This document shows positions 42,269-51,988 of a stretch of 64,000 nucleotides of DNA, one piece after another. The position numbers and the translations under genes are program-made. Every line of letters starts with the position of its first letter. Position 1 is the first letter of the stretch. Origin of the DNA: Novosphingobium decolorationis (lineage in GTDB: Bacteria; Pseudomonadota; Alphaproteobacteria; Sphingomonadales; Sphingomonadaceae). The notes under the pieces are model-generated. The model was not told where the DNA came from. It searched no databases and saw nothing but the letters and a program-made list of their open reading frames with translations. The DNA lies in assembly GCF_018417475.1 (NCBI RefSeq), contig NZ_CP054856.1, positions 1,581,001 to 1,645,000 of the forward strand, read 5' to 3'.

Positions 42269-43081
42269 TCAGGCGCGGCCCAGCAGGAACAGCGCGAGGA
42301 CGCCCGCGGCCAGGCGATACCAGGCAAACGGCGAGAAGCCCGAACGGCTGACAAAGGCCATGAACGCCTTGATGACGACCAGCGCGACGACGAAGGAGAC
42401 GACGAAACCGATCGCGATCTCGCTCCAGCCGACAGGACCGGTGCCCGCCATCAGCTCCTCACGGTGCTTGACGACCGAGAGGAAGGTGGCGCCCACCATC
42501 GTGGGGACGGCAAGGAAGAAGCTGAATTCGGCGGCCGTGCGGCGCTCGATGCCCATGGCCAGCGCGCCCATGATGGTCGCGCCCGAACGGCTGGTGCCCG
42601 GCACCATGGCGAGGCACTGGGCAAAGCCCACGCCCACGCACTTGGACAGCGGCAGTTCGGCCACGCCGGTCAGCGGGCCGGGCTTGGCCACCTTCTCGAT
42701 GGCAAGGATGGCAATGCCGCCCACGATCAGCGCCCAGGCGACGACACTGGGCGAGCCCAGCAGGCTCTCGATCCAGTCGTTGAGCAGAAGGCCCAGGACC
42801 GCCGAGGGCATGAACGCGACGACGACATTGCGCACGAAGCGGATCGAGGTGGGGTTGAGTTCGAGCAGGCCCATGCCGACCGCCCAGAAGGTGCGCCAGA
42901 AGTGGGCGATGACAGCCAGGATCGCGCCCAGCTGGATGACGACGTTGAACGTCGCCCATATCTCGGAATCGTAGCCGAATATCTGGGTGGCAAGGATGAG
43001 ATGGCCCGTCGAGGAGACGGGCAGAAACTCGGTGAGTCCCTCGACGATGCCGAGGAGAATAGCTGTCAGTGTAAGGTCCAT
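42269..43081 (-). CDS. uppP: Undecaprenyl-diphosphatase
   Basis: A 270-residue inner-membrane enzyme that recycles undecaprenyl pyrophosphate for cell-wall synthesis; overexpression gives bacitracin resistance. Motifs: GIVEGLTEFLPVSSTGH at residues 11-27 and PGTSRSGATIMGAL in the middle, both parts of the active site, plus about eight helices. ATG 43081 is chosen over TTG 43090. ppk2 follows two bases after the stop. Confidence 0.95.
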   Translation of the reverse strand: MDLTLTAILLGIVEGLTEFLPVSSTGHLILATQIFGYDSEIWATFNVVIQLGAILAVIAHFWRTFWAVGMGLLELNPTSIRFVRNVVVAFMPSAVLGLLLNDWIESLLGSPSVVAWALIVGGIAILAIEKVAKPGPLTGVAELPLSKCVGVGFAQCLAMVPGTSRSGATIMGALAMGIERRTAAEFSFFLAVPTMVGATFLSVVKHREELMAGTGPVGWSEIAIGFVVSFVVALVVIKAFMAFVSRSGFSPFAWYRLAAGVLALFLLGRA

Positions 43082-43096
43082 CGCGGACAAGGTTCA

Positions 43097-43136
43097 TGCA
43101 GCACGCAGGGGGCAAGTCAACCCGCTGCGTGCTGCA
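43097..43136. terminator. Stem-loop between the M13 peptidase and uppP
   Basis: TGCAGCACGCAG (43097-43108) pairs perfectly with CTGCGTGCTGCA (43125-43136). No strong T-run follows on either strand; it may be a weak terminator or an mRNA-stabilising hairpin. Confidence 0.5.
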
Positions 43137-43170
43137 CTGCAATAAAATGCCACGAAAAGGCGTTGAAGCG

Positions 43171-45318
43171 TTACCAGATACGGACGCGTTCTTCGGGCGG
43201 CAGGTAGAGGTCATCGCCCGGCTTTACATCGAAGGCCTTGTACCATTCATCGAAGTTACGAACGATGCCGTTGACGCGGTAGTGCGGCGGGGCGTGCGGA
43301 TCGGTCATCAGCATCTGGCGGGCCTGCGCCTCGCGGGTCTTGCTGCGCCAGACCTGCGCCCAGCCCATGAAGAAGCGCTGGTCGCCGGTGAAGCCGTCGA
43401 TCACCGGGGCCTCCTTGCCGCCGAGCGCCATCTTGTAGGCCCGGTAGGCGAGGCTGAGGCCGCCCAGGTCGCCGATGTTCTCGCCCATGGTGAGCTTGCC
43501 GTTCACGCAGGTCTCGCCGTCATCGAAGGGGCAGAAGCTGTTGTACTGGGCTTCCAGCTTGTCCTGCAGTTCCTGGAAGTTGGCCTTGTCCTGCGGGGTC
43601 CACCAGTCGCGCATGTTGCCCGTGCCATCGGACTTGGCGCCCTGGTCGTCGAAGCCGTGGCCCATCTCGTGGCCGATCACTGCGCCGATGGCGCCGTAGT
43701 TCACCGCCGGATCGGCCGAGAGATTGAAGAAGGGAGGCTGGAGGATCGCGGCCGGGAAGACGATCTCGTTCATCGTCGAGTTGTAGTAGGCGTTGACCGT
43801 CTCGGGCAGCATGGCCCACTCGCTGCGGTCGACCGGCTGGCCGATGCGGCCCATCTCGAAGTTGTTTTCCCAGGCCCCGGCGGCCAGGCTGTTGCCGATC
43901 GGATCGCTGGCCGAAAACTCCAGTCCCTCATAGGTCTTGAAGGTGTCGGGCGCGCCGATCTTGGGGGTGAAGGCGTCCAGCTTGGCCTGCGCCTCGCGGC
44001 GGGTCTCCGGGCCCATCCAGTCAAGCTCCTGGAGATTCACCGCCATCGCCTTGCGCAAGTTGGCGACGAGGGCCTCCATCTTGGCCTTCTGCTCGGGCGG
44101 ATAGTGGCGCTCGGCGTAGAGCTTGCCAACGAGTTCGCCCGCCAGCCCCTCGACCGCGGCGACGCCGCGCTTCCAGCGCGGGCGCTGCTCGGGCTGGCCC
44201 GACAGCGTGGTGCCGTAGAAGGCGAAGGAGGCCTCATCGATGTCGCTGGGCAGCATCGAGGCGTGGCCGCTGACAAAGCGCGCGGCGAGCCAGGCCTGCC
44301 AGGTGGCGACGGGCACCTCGTCGATCAGCCTGGCGACGACCGGCAGACCGCCGCCCATCAGCGCCTGCGCCTGCGCGGCGTCCAGCTTGGCCGCGTCCAG
44401 TTCCTCGGCCGTGGCCGGGATCTCGCTGGCGATGACGTAGGAGGCCTGGTCGGCGCCCAGCGTGTCGAGGAAGGTCGAGAGCACGCCCGAGCTCCCCAGC
44501 GCCTCGTACTGCGCACGGGTCAGCTTGTTGTAGGTGAGGTCATCGTTGCGCGCGGCGACGCGGTCCCAGTCGGCCTCGGCAATGCGCGTTTCCAGCGAGA
44601 GCACGGCCTTGGCCGCTGCGCCCGGATCCTGGTAGCCGACCTTGCCAAGCAGGAAGGTCAGGTACTCAAGATAGGCGCTGCGGATCTTCTGCGAGCGCTC
44701 GTCGGTCTTGAGGTAGTAGTTGCGGTCGGGCAGGCCCAGCCCCGAGACGTAGCTGTGGAGCGCGTAGATATCGCTCTGCTTGGCGTCCGCCCCCACGTAG
44801 ATCCCGATAGGCGAGGCATAGCCGGGCGAGGCGAACAGCCTGGCCAGGTCCTGCGGGCTCTTCGCGGCGAAGATGCGCTCCATGTAGGGCTGGATCGGGG
44901 CGAGGCCCTTCGCGTTGATCGCATCGACGTCCATGTACGCCTTGTAGGCCGCGGCCACGCGCGCCGCATCGCTGCCCGGCGCCGGGTTGGAGGCGAGCAG
45001 CTCGTTCATGATCGCGTGCATGCGCTGCTGGGAAAGTTCGCTCAGTTCCAGGAACGAGCCCCAGCGGGTGCGGTCGGCGGGCAGTTCCACGCTGTCGACC
45101 CATACGCCGCTGACGTAGCGGTCGAAATCGTCGCCGGGCTTGGTCGCGGTGTCCATCCACTGGGTCTGGATGCCGAAGTCCCCCCAGTCGTCCGAGGGCG
45201 TGAGCGGGGAAGCTTCCTGCGCGCTGGCCTGTTCCGGCGCGGCGAGGACGGGGGAAGCGAAAGCGATGGCGAGGCCGCTCGCCGCGAGAGCGAGGGCACG
45301 CCCCTTGAAGTTACGCAT
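43171..45318 (-). CDS. M13-family metallopeptidase (neprilysin/PepO-like)
   Basis: A 715-residue zinc endopeptidase with a signal peptide (SGLAIAFASPVLAAPEQ), so it is periplasmic or secreted. The zinc site is VIGHEMGHGFDDQG (HExxH) and the third ligand and Asp are in GENIGDLGGLSLAY; VNAYYNSTMNEIVFPAAILQPPF is the substrate-binding block of M13 enzymes. Length and layout match the family. It is followed by uppP on the same strand. Confidence 0.93.
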   Translation of the reverse strand: MRNFKGRALALAASGLAIAFASPVLAAPEQASAQEASPLTPSDDWGDFGIQTQWMDTATKPGDDFDRYVSGVWVDSVELPADRTRWGSFLELSELSQQRMHAIMNELLASNPAPGSDAARVAAAYKAYMDVDAINAKGLAPIQPYMERIFAAKSPQDLARLFASPGYASPIGIYVGADAKQSDIYALHSYVSGLGLPDRNYYLKTDERSQKIRSAYLEYLTFLLGKVGYQDPGAAAKAVLSLETRIAEADWDRVAARNDDLTYNKLTRAQYEALGSSGVLSTFLDTLGADQASYVIASEIPATAEELDAAKLDAAQAQALMGGGLPVVARLIDEVPVATWQAWLAARFVSGHASMLPSDIDEASFAFYGTTLSGQPEQRPRWKRGVAAVEGLAGELVGKLYAERHYPPEQKAKMEALVANLRKAMAVNLQELDWMGPETRREAQAKLDAFTPKIGAPDTFKTYEGLEFSASDPIGNSLAAGAWENNFEMGRIGQPVDRSEWAMLPETVNAYYNSTMNEIVFPAAILQPPFFNLSADPAVNYGAIGAVIGHEMGHGFDDQGAKSDGTGNMRDWWTPQDKANFQELQDKLEAQYNSFCPFDDGETCVNGKLTMGENIGDLGGLSLAYRAYKMALGGKEAPVIDGFTGDQRFFMGWAQVWRSKTREAQARQMLMTDPHAPPHYRVNGIVRNFDEWYKAFDVKPGDDLYLPPEERVRIW

Positions 45319-45435
45319 GCAATACCTTTGCTTGGGGGTTGGGCATCAGCGTCGATCTCTTACGGATCGATCAAAGCCCGGCAAGATAATTGCAATTTGA
45401 CGCAACGCCAGCGCACAAGGGCGCCGCCCATGTCG

Positions 45436-47292
45436 TTAGCCGAGCGCTGTGGCCCGTTCGTCGAACTGGAGCGAGGCGAGGCGTGCATAGAGGCCGCCCG
45501 CCTGCGTGAGCGCGGCGTGTGTCCCCTCCTCGACGATTCGCCCGCCATCCATGACCACGATCCGGTCGGCCTCGCGCACGGTCGAAAGGCGGTGCGCGAT
45601 GACGAGCGTGGTGCGGCTCTGCATCAGCGTGTCGAGCGCGTCCTGCACCAGACGCTCGCTCTCGGCGTCGAGCGCGCTCGTCGCCTCGTCCAGCAGCAGG
45701 ATCGGCGCGTCGCGCAAGAGCGCGCGGGCAATCGCGATGCGCTGGCGCTGGCCGCCCGACAGGCGCGCCCCGTCCTCGCCCAGGAACGTGTCGAGCCCGT
45801 CCGGGAGCATGCCCAGGAAGTCCTCGGCGTTGGCCGCGCGCGCGGCCTCCCAGATCATCGCATCGTCCGCGTCGGGCCGGCCGTAGCGCAGGTTCTCGCG
45901 CGCGCTGGCGGCGAACAGCACGCCTTCCTGCGGCACCAGCGCGATGCGCGCGCGCACGTCGCTCGGGTCTGCCGAGGAGAGCGGCACGCCGTCGATCTTC
46001 ACCACGCCCCCCTGCGGGTCGTAGAACCGCTCGGCGAGCTGGAACAGCGTGGACTTGCCCGCGCCGGAAGGGCCAACGATGGCGACCGTCTCGCCCGGCT
46101 CGACGGTCAGGCTGAAGTCGACCAGCGCGGCCATGTCCGGCCGGGTGGGATAGCGGAAGGTGACCTTCTCGAAGGCGATCTTGCCGCGCGGCGGCACGGG
46201 CAGCGCCTGCGGGCGCGCGGGCGACGCGATCTCGGGCTCCTCGGAGAGCAGTTCGGCCAGACGGCTGGCCGCGCCCGCCCCGCGCACGAGGTCGCCATAG
46301 ACCTCGGTCAGCGAGCCGAACGCACCCGCCACGATACCCGCCGTGACGACGAAGGCAGCAATCGTGCCGCCCGTGATCGTGCCTTCGGCAACGCCGATGG
46401 CGCCGCGCCACATGATGATCGTGATCGAGCCGAAGATGAGGAACATCATCACCGCGGTCATCACCGCACGGATCAGGATGCGCTTACGGCCGGTATCAAA
46501 GGTGCGCTCCACCGCGGCGCTGAAGCGCCCGCCCTCGCGCTCCTGCTGGTTGAAGGCCTGGACTACGCGCAAGGCGCCGAGCACCTCGGCGGTCATCGCG
46601 CCGATATCGGCAACCCGGTCCTGGCTCTTGCGCGCGACGACGCGCAGACGCCGCCCGAAGACGGTGATCGGCACGATCACCACGGGGATCGCGACCAGAA
46701 GCCCCGCCGTCAGGCTGGGCGCAAGCGCGAAGAGGAAGATCACGCCCCCTGTCGCCATGATCGCGTTGCGCAGCGCGACCGAGACGGTGGTGCCCACCAC
46801 CTGCTCGATGATCGCGGTGTCCGCGGTCATGCGCGAGGCGATTTCCTTGGGGCTGTTCTCCTCGAAGAAGCCGGGCGCAAGCGCGAGCAGGTGGCGCTGG
46901 ACGCGCAGGCGGATGTCGGCCACCACGCGCTCGCCCAGCCAGGACACCGAGTAGAAACGGATCGAGGTCGCGATGGCCAGGACCACCACCACGCCCAGCA
47001 GCATCAGGAACCAGGTGCGGATCACGTCGTGATCGGCCCCTTGCGCAAAGCCCTGGTCGATCACGCGGCGAAAGCCATAGGGAATCGCCAGCGTCGACAT
47101 CGCCGAGACGACGAGCGCGGTGCCCGCCACGGCCATCCGGCCCGGATACTTGAAGAGTTCGCGCCAGACCATCGCGAGCGGGCGCAGCGAGCGTCGCGGG
47201 CGTCTGGGCGCCGCATCCTCACGGGACGCGGAGGTATCCTCCGGGGACGCAGGGGTCTCGATGCTCTCGGCCGGGCCGTCTGGGGATTGCAT
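45436..47292 (-). CDS. ABC exporter, TM-NBD half-transporter
   Basis: A 618-residue type I exporter (MsbA/Sav1866/LmrA-like). Residues about 50-350 hold six helices, including GRMAVAGTALVVSAM and IMATGGVIFLFALAP; the NBD has Walker A GPSGAGKST, Q-loop LVPQEGVLF, signature LSGGQRQR, Walker B LLLDEATSALD and an H-loop in VIAHRLSTV. A 45-residue acidic/basic lead precedes the membrane part. ATG 47292 is used. It probably acts as a homodimer; substrate (lipid or drug) unknown. Confidence 0.9.
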   Translation of the reverse strand: MQSPDGPAESIETPASPEDTSASREDAAPRRPRRSLRPLAMVWRELFKYPGRMAVAGTALVVSAMSTLAIPYGFRRVIDQGFAQGADHDVIRTWFLMLLGVVVVLAIATSIRFYSVSWLGERVVADIRLRVQRHLLALAPGFFEENSPKEIASRMTADTAIIEQVVGTTVSVALRNAIMATGGVIFLFALAPSLTAGLLVAIPVVIVPITVFGRRLRVVARKSQDRVADIGAMTAEVLGALRVVQAFNQQEREGGRFSAAVERTFDTGRKRILIRAVMTAVMMFLIFGSITIIMWRGAIGVAEGTITGGTIAAFVVTAGIVAGAFGSLTEVYGDLVRGAGAASRLAELLSEEPEIASPARPQALPVPPRGKIAFEKVTFRYPTRPDMAALVDFSLTVEPGETVAIVGPSGAGKSTLFQLAERFYDPQGGVVKIDGVPLSSADPSDVRARIALVPQEGVLFAASARENLRYGRPDADDAMIWEAARAANAEDFLGMLPDGLDTFLGEDGARLSGGQRQRIAIARALLRDAPILLLDEATSALDAESERLVQDALDTLMQSRTTLVIAHRLSTVREADRIVVMDGGRIVEEGTHAALTQAGGLYARLASLQFDERATALG

Positions 47293-47541
47293 GATCCAGC
47301 GCCTTACAAGGTCAAGGGGGCAAGGGAAAGGGCAAGACACGCGCCCCGACTTTCATTGCCTGTTCACCGTCACCTGCCAATATCCGGAAGGATACGAAGC
47401 GCTTAGCCGCAATTGCGGGGTCTTATCGTCTTTTCACCTTGGACTATTCGGTAATGCCGCATTGCACGGCCACGCTTTAGAGACCAGATAGCGCCTAGAA
47501 ATGGCATGCCGCCTCCCCCCCGGGCGGCCAGGAGATACCAC

Positions 47542-48801
47542 TTGCTTTACAACGCCTACGAATTGCAGCGCACCATGCTCAGCGGCGCGGCGGCCTGGGC
47601 TTCGGTCGGCGCCGAGCTCCTGACGAATCCTTCCCTCCCCATGGGTTACATGGGCTTGGGCCCCTACATGGCCTCGGCCCTCGACGTCTTCGCGCACGCC
47701 GCCGCGCCGCGCGGCAAGCCCGCCTTCGACATCGAATCGGTCGAGGTGGATGGAACGCTCCACGCCGTTACCGAATCGATTGTCCTGCACCGTCCCTTCG
47801 GCAACCTGCTGCGCTTCGAGCGCGCCGGGCTTCCCAAGGACGCGCCGCGCCTCCTCGTCGCCGCCCCCATGAGCGGCCACTACGCGACGCTCCTGCGCGG
47901 CACGGTCGCGCGCATGCTGGAAAGCTGCGTCGTCTACATCACCGACTGGGCCGACGCGAAGATGGTGCCCGAAAGCGAAGGCCGCTTCGATCTCGACGAC
48001 TATATCGACTACCTGATCGGGTTCCTCGAATTCATCGGCCCCAACACGCACATGCTCGCCGTGTGCCAGCCCTCGGTGCCCGCCTTTGCGGCTGCGGCCG
48101 TGATGGGCAAGCACAAGAACCCGTGCCGCCCGGCCACGCTGACCATGATGGGCGGGCCGATCGACACCCGCGAGGCGCCCACCAGCGTCAACGACGTGGC
48201 GATGAACCAGCCGCTGTCCTGGTTCAAGCACAACGTCATTGCCACCGTGCCGCTGTCCTATCCGGGCGCGGGCCGCGAGGTCTATCCCGGTTTCCTGCAG
48301 CTCGCCGGCTTCATGGCGATGAACCTAGGCAACCACATGATGAGCCACTACGGCATGTTCAAGCACCTCGTCGAAGGCGACGGGGAAAGCGCGGGCGCGA
48401 CCAAGGCCTTCTACGATGAATACCGCTCGGTCTGCGACATGACCGCCGACTTCTACCTGCAGACGGTCGAACACGTCTTCCAGAAGCACTCGCTGCCCAA
48501 GGGCGAGTTCGTCCACCGCGGCGAGGTGATCGATCCGGGCGCGATCCGCGACACCGCGCTTCTTGCCGTCGAGGGCGAGAAGGACGACATCTCGGGGATT
48601 GGCCAGACCCGCGCGGCGCTGCACCTTGCGCCCAACCTGCCCGAGGCGAAGAAGCGCTACTACCTCGCCGAGAAGGTCGGCCACTACGGCATCTTCAACG
48701 GTTCGAAGTGGCGCGGGCGCATTGCCCCCGTGCTCGAGGACTGGATGCGCACGCACCCCACGGTCGAGCCCGCCAGCAAGGCGAGCAAGGCCAAGGCCTG
48801 A
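47542..48801 (+). CDS. phaZ: Intracellular polyhydroxyalkanoate depolymerase
   Basis: A 419-residue PHA depolymerase that mobilises stored PHB. The lipase-box-like motif with Cys nucleophile is HMLAVCQPSVPAFAAAA; the Asp lies in the AVEGEKDDISG region and the His in KVGHYGIFNG. The start is set to TTG 47542 because family members begin MLYNxYExQR and AGGAG lies 7 nt upstream; the longer frame to 47506 is rejected. A PHA synthase gene is not in the window. Confidence 0.9.
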   Translation: MLYNAYELQRTMLSGAAAWASVGAELLTNPSLPMGYMGLGPYMASALDVFAHAAAPRGKPAFDIESVEVDGTLHAVTESIVLHRPFGNLLRFERAGLPKDAPRLLVAAPMSGHYATLLRGTVARMLESCVVYITDWADAKMVPESEGRFDLDDYIDYLIGFLEFIGPNTHMLAVCQPSVPAFAAAAVMGKHKNPCRPATLTMMGGPIDTREAPTSVNDVAMNQPLSWFKHNVIATVPLSYPGAGREVYPGFLQLAGFMAMNLGNHMMSHYGMFKHLVEGDGESAGATKAFYDEYRSVCDMTADFYLQTVEHVFQKHSLPKGEFVHRGEVIDPGAIRDTALLAVEGEKDDISGIGQTRAALHLAPNLPEAKKRYYLAEKVGHYGIFNGSKWRGRIAPVLEDWMRTHPTVEPASKASKAKA

Positions 48802-48933
48802 TCGACAGGCCCCTCGCGTATCGGCACGGATCGGCACAAGGAGCCGGGGGAGGCGACAGGACGCCTTCCCGGCTCGCCGATCCGCACGCCTCCCCGCTGG
48901 CGCACGCGTGCCCGGCGTGGTATTTTGTCCATT

Positions 48934-49572
48934 ATGAACCCACTGCTTGGCCGACGACATTTCCTCCACGGCAGCCTCGGCGCCGGGCTTGCGCTGACCC
49001 TTCCGGGCCGGGCGCTCGCCGCAACTGCGCCCGCGACGGCTGCGTCCACCACCCCCTATGAGCGCCGCGTGCTCGCATCCGCGCACGCGCAGGCCACCCG
49101 CGTCGGCGATGCGGTGTGGCGCAAGGACATCGTGGGCATGGCCGATTTCGCCCTGCCCTCCTGGAAGCCGCGCCTGCACTTCGCCAACCTGGAGAATGGC
49201 ACGGTCCGCTCGTTCCTGCTCGCCCACGGGCGCGGCTCGGACCCGGAACATAGCGGCTGGCTGCAGTCCTTCTCGAACGCGCCGGGATCGCTGGCCACCT
49301 CGCGCGGGGCCTTCCTCACCTGCGAATGGTACAAGGGCAAGTACGGCACCTCGATCCGCCTCGTTGGCCTCGATGACGACAACTCCGCCGCGCTCGAACG
49401 CCTGATCGTGGTCCACCCGGCCTGGTACGCCGATGCCGCGATGCTCGACAAGTACGGCAAGCTGGGGCGCAGCGAGGGCTGCTTCGCGATGGGCGATGCC
49501 GATTTCAAGCAGGCGCTCTGGCACCTCTCGGGCGGGCGCCTGCTCTACGCGGACCGCATCGGCGAGGGGTAA
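48934..49572 (+). CDS. Murein L,D-transpeptidase-like protein (YkuD_2 type), Tat signal
   Basis: A 212-residue exported protein. The N-terminus GRRHFLHGSLGAGLALTLPG is a twin-arginine signal. The C-terminal catalytic block is GRSEGCFAM, the S-x-GC motif of the YkuD_2 branch, preceded by LAHGRGSDPEHSGW and VHPAWYADAAML. ATG 48934 is chosen over TTG 48925. It is the second L,D-transpeptidase-type gene in the window; the other, at 15950, is classical YkuD. Confidence 0.83.
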   Translation: MNPLLGRRHFLHGSLGAGLALTLPGRALAATAPATAASTTPYERRVLASAHAQATRVGDAVWRKDIVGMADFALPSWKPRLHFANLENGTVRSFLLAHGRGSDPEHSGWLQSFSNAPGSLATSRGAFLTCEWYKGKYGTSIRLVGLDDDNSAALERLIVVHPAWYADAAMLDKYGKLGRSEGCFAMGDADFKQALWHLSGGRLLYADRIGEG

Positions 49573-49707
49573 CCCGGCTCCGCGCGTTAAGGACTGGAAG
49601 GCCCCAAAATGCGGATATTCGGGCTGAAAGTTCGCTTGGCGACCATTCCTGCAATTAACCGGCGCCTTTGTTAGACACCTATCCGGTATAGTGATACGCG
49701 CCCGGGC

Positions 49708-50322
49708 ATGGAGAAAAACCTCACGGCCCTCAAGCAGGAGGCACCCACCGACGCGCGTCAGGTCCGATCGCGCAAGGCGCTCAACGCGACCTTGCTCGAC
49801 CTGCTGGCCCAGCGCACCTTCGACGAGCTCACCATTCGCGAGATCACCGCGCGGGCGGGCACCGGCTACGCGACGTTTTTCCGGCATTTCAGCACCAAGG
49901 AAGCGTTGCTCTCCGACCTCGTCGTCGATCCCATCGACGAGCTGCTCACCCGCACGCTCGCCCTGCTCGACAGCCCCCGGACCCGGGAGGCACCGAGCGT
50001 GCGCGAACTGTGCGCCTGGGTCGCGGGCGACCGCGCGTTCTGGGCCCCGCTCCTCACCGGAGGCGCGGCCGGGCTCGTGCGTTCGGAGTTCCTGCGCCAG
50101 GCCCGGGAACGCGCCGCAGCCGGCCATGGACTCCATCGTGAAGACACCTGGCTTCCCGCCGACCTCGCGCTGATCCATGGGGTCAGCTCGGTCATCGGCG
50201 TGCTCACCTGGTGGCTGCGCCAGGGCGAGGACGGCAGCCTCGAGCAGGTTGCCATGATCCTCGAACGCATGGTAATTGCCCCGATCACGCAGGACGCAGC
50301 TGTCGAGGCAGCGCTGTCCTGA
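49708..50322 (+). CDS. TetR/AcrR-family regulator
   Basis: A 204-residue regulator: RSRKALNATLLDLLAQRTFDELTIREITARAGTGYATFFRHFSTKEALL is the TetR DNA-binding domain, followed by a helical ligand domain. It lies 41 nt before xdhC on the same strand, so it may control the xdhC-mocA pair or simply be read with it. No ribosome-binding site stands out before ATG 49708. Confidence 0.85.
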   Translation: MEKNLTALKQEAPTDARQVRSRKALNATLLDLLAQRTFDELTIREITARAGTGYATFFRHFSTKEALLSDLVVDPIDELLTRTLALLDSPRTREAPSVRELCAWVAGDRAFWAPLLTGGAAGLVRSEFLRQARERAAAGHGLHREDTWLPADLALIHGVSSVIGVLTWWLRQGEDGSLEQVAMILERMVIAPITQDAAVEAALS

Positions 50323-50363
50323 GAACGGAACACCACCGGACAGACCACGGGCGCCACGCAAGC

Positions 50364-51386
50364 ATGACACAAACCGAGATCGCGGCGCCCTTCGCCGAGA
50401 TTGCCGACGCCGACTGGCCGACCTTCGGCTGGAGCGACGATATTCGCCCCGCGCTCGCGCGCGCGCTCGAAGCCGGGAAACCCGCGGCCCTCGCCACGCT
50501 CTACAAGGTCGAAGGCAGCGCCCCGCGCGGCCCTGGCTCGCAGATGCTCTTCACCGCCCAGGACACCGACGCGGCGCGCATCGCCGTGAGCGGCTACTTC
50601 TCGGGCGACTGCATCGAGGGCGATGTCGCCAGCCACGCCGCCGCCGTCCTGACAGATGGCCAGCCGCGCCGCCTCCACTACGGCACCGGCAGCCCCTGGA
50701 TCGACATTCGCCTGCGCTGCGGCGGCGCGCTCTTCATCCTGGTCGAGCGCATCGCGCCCGACTGCCCGGCCGCCCACGCGCTCCTCGACCACGCCCGCGC
50801 CCGCACCTCGTGCCGCTGGATCAGCGATGGCACCACGCGCCGGGTCGAAGCCGGGCGCGGCCCGCTCCTGGACCTGGAAGACGCCGACGCGGTGCGCCTT
50901 GCCCGCCGCTTCGACCCGCCGCGCCGCCTGATCGTCTCGGGCGGGGATCCCGGCGCGCTCGCTGCGGCACAGCTGGCCGCGCTCAGCCAGTTCGAGACCG
51001 TCCTCGTGCGGCCCGATGGCCCGGCCAGCCCGCCGCCCTTCCCGGTCTCGCAGTACCGCCGCGAGGACCCGGCCCGCGCGCTGGAGGAGCTCGGCCTCGA
51101 CCGCTGGACCGCCTATCTGGGGGCCACGCACGAGGACCACCACGATCTGGGCGGCTGCCTTGCCGCGCTTCGTGGCCAGGCGGGCTACGTTGCGATGATC
51201 GGGGCGCGTTCGCGCGCGCCTGCCCGCCTCGCCGCGCTCGAAGCCGCGGGCGCGAGCCCGGACGAGCTGGAACGCCTGCGCCTCTCGCCGGGCATGACCG
51301 GCCTGGGCAAAGCGCCCTGGGAAGTCGCCACCGGGATCATCGCCGAGATCATGCAGGCGCTCAACCCGGCCGGAGAGCGCGCCTGA
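50364..51386 (+). CDS. XdhC-family molybdenum-cofactor insertion chaperone
   Basis: A 340-residue XdhC/CoxI-family protein that in relatives binds Moco, promotes its sulfuration and loads it into xanthine-dehydrogenase-type enzymes. LATLYKVEGSAPRGPGSQM is the N-terminal XdhC block; DPGALAAAQLAAL and YVAMIGARSRAPARLAAL belong to the C-terminal Rossmann domain (RLSPGMTGLGKAPWEVATGI). mocA overlaps its stop by four bases. With the [2Fe-2S] subunit at 54789 it points to a molybdenum hydroxylase. Confidence 0.85.
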   Translation: MTQTEIAAPFAEIADADWPTFGWSDDIRPALARALEAGKPAALATLYKVEGSAPRGPGSQMLFTAQDTDAARIAVSGYFSGDCIEGDVASHAAAVLTDGQPRRLHYGTGSPWIDIRLRCGGALFILVERIAPDCPAAHALLDHARARTSCRWISDGTTRRVEAGRGPLLDLEDADAVRLARRFDPPRRLIVSGGDPGALAAAQLAALSQFETVLVRPDGPASPPPFPVSQYRREDPARALEELGLDRWTAYLGATHEDHHDLGGCLAALRGQAGYVAMIGARSRAPARLAALEAAGASPDELERLRLSPGMTGLGKAPWEVATGIIAEIMQALNPAGERA

Positions 51387-51985
51387 GCGCGGCCACCACC
51401 CCATCCGCGCGCGCCGCGCTCGTCCTGGCGGCAGGCTCGGCACGGCGGTTCGGCTCGGACAAGCTCTCCGCGACCTTCGAGGGCGAGCCGCTGGTCCACC
51501 ATGCCCTGCGCACAGCCTGCGCAGCCCCCGTGGACAAGGTCGTCGTCGCCGCCCGGCCCGACCTCGACCTGTCGCAGTGGCAGGCGCCCGAGGGGGCCCC
51601 GCCCGTCACGATCCTGCGCGTGGAGAGCCAGGCGCTATCGACCACGCTCAAGGCCGGCGTCGCGGCCCTGGGCGATGTGGACACGCTCTTCGTGTTCCTG
51701 GGCGACATGCCCCGCGTGCCGCCCGGCGAGGCCGCGCATCTGGCCCGGATCCTCGCGGACAACTTCGCCGCCTTGCCGCGCCATGGGGGCAAGCCCGGCC
51801 ATCCGGTCCTGCTCTCGGCCCGCGCGCTGGCTGACGTTCCCACGCTGACAGGCGATGCCGGTGCCGGGCAGATCCTGCGCGGACGATCCGACGTGGCCGT
51901 TCACGAAACCGACGATCCCGCCGTCCGGCTCGACATCGACCGCCCGGAAGACCTCGCGCGCCTCAAGGGCGGGACCCCAGACTGA
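51383..51985 (+). CDS. MobA-like nucleotidyltransferase (MocA, molybdopterin cytidylyltransferase)
   Basis: A 200-residue NTP transferase: ALVLAAGSARRFGSDKL is the nucleotide-binding N-terminus, VFLGDMPRVPP the metal-binding block, GGKPGHPVLLSARAL and RLDIDRPEDLARL the later motifs. MocA makes the cytidine form of Moco used by hydroxylases. No ATG, GTG or TTG precedes ALVLAAG for at least 50 codons. The only sensible start is CTG 51383, in a CTGA overlap with the xdhC stop and 7 nt after GGAG. The stop is three bases from that of convergent yqgE. Confidence 0.8.
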   Translation: MSAATTPSARAALVLAAGSARRFGSDKLSATFEGEPLVHHALRTACAAPVDKVVVAARPDLDLSQWQAPEGAPPVTILRVESQALSTTLKAGVAALGDVDTLFVFLGDMPRVPPGEAAHLARILADNFAALPRHGGKPGHPVLLSARALADVPTLTGDAGAGQILRGRSDVAVHETDDPAVRLDIDRPEDLARLKGGTPD

Positions 51986-51988
51986 CCC

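Noticed and set aside
43096..47406. A 1436-codon open frame on the plus strand
   Set aside because: It lies antisense to the M13 peptidase and ABC exporter genes. Its translation is Arg/His/Asp-rich with no motif, the usual mirror frame of GC-rich coding DNA.
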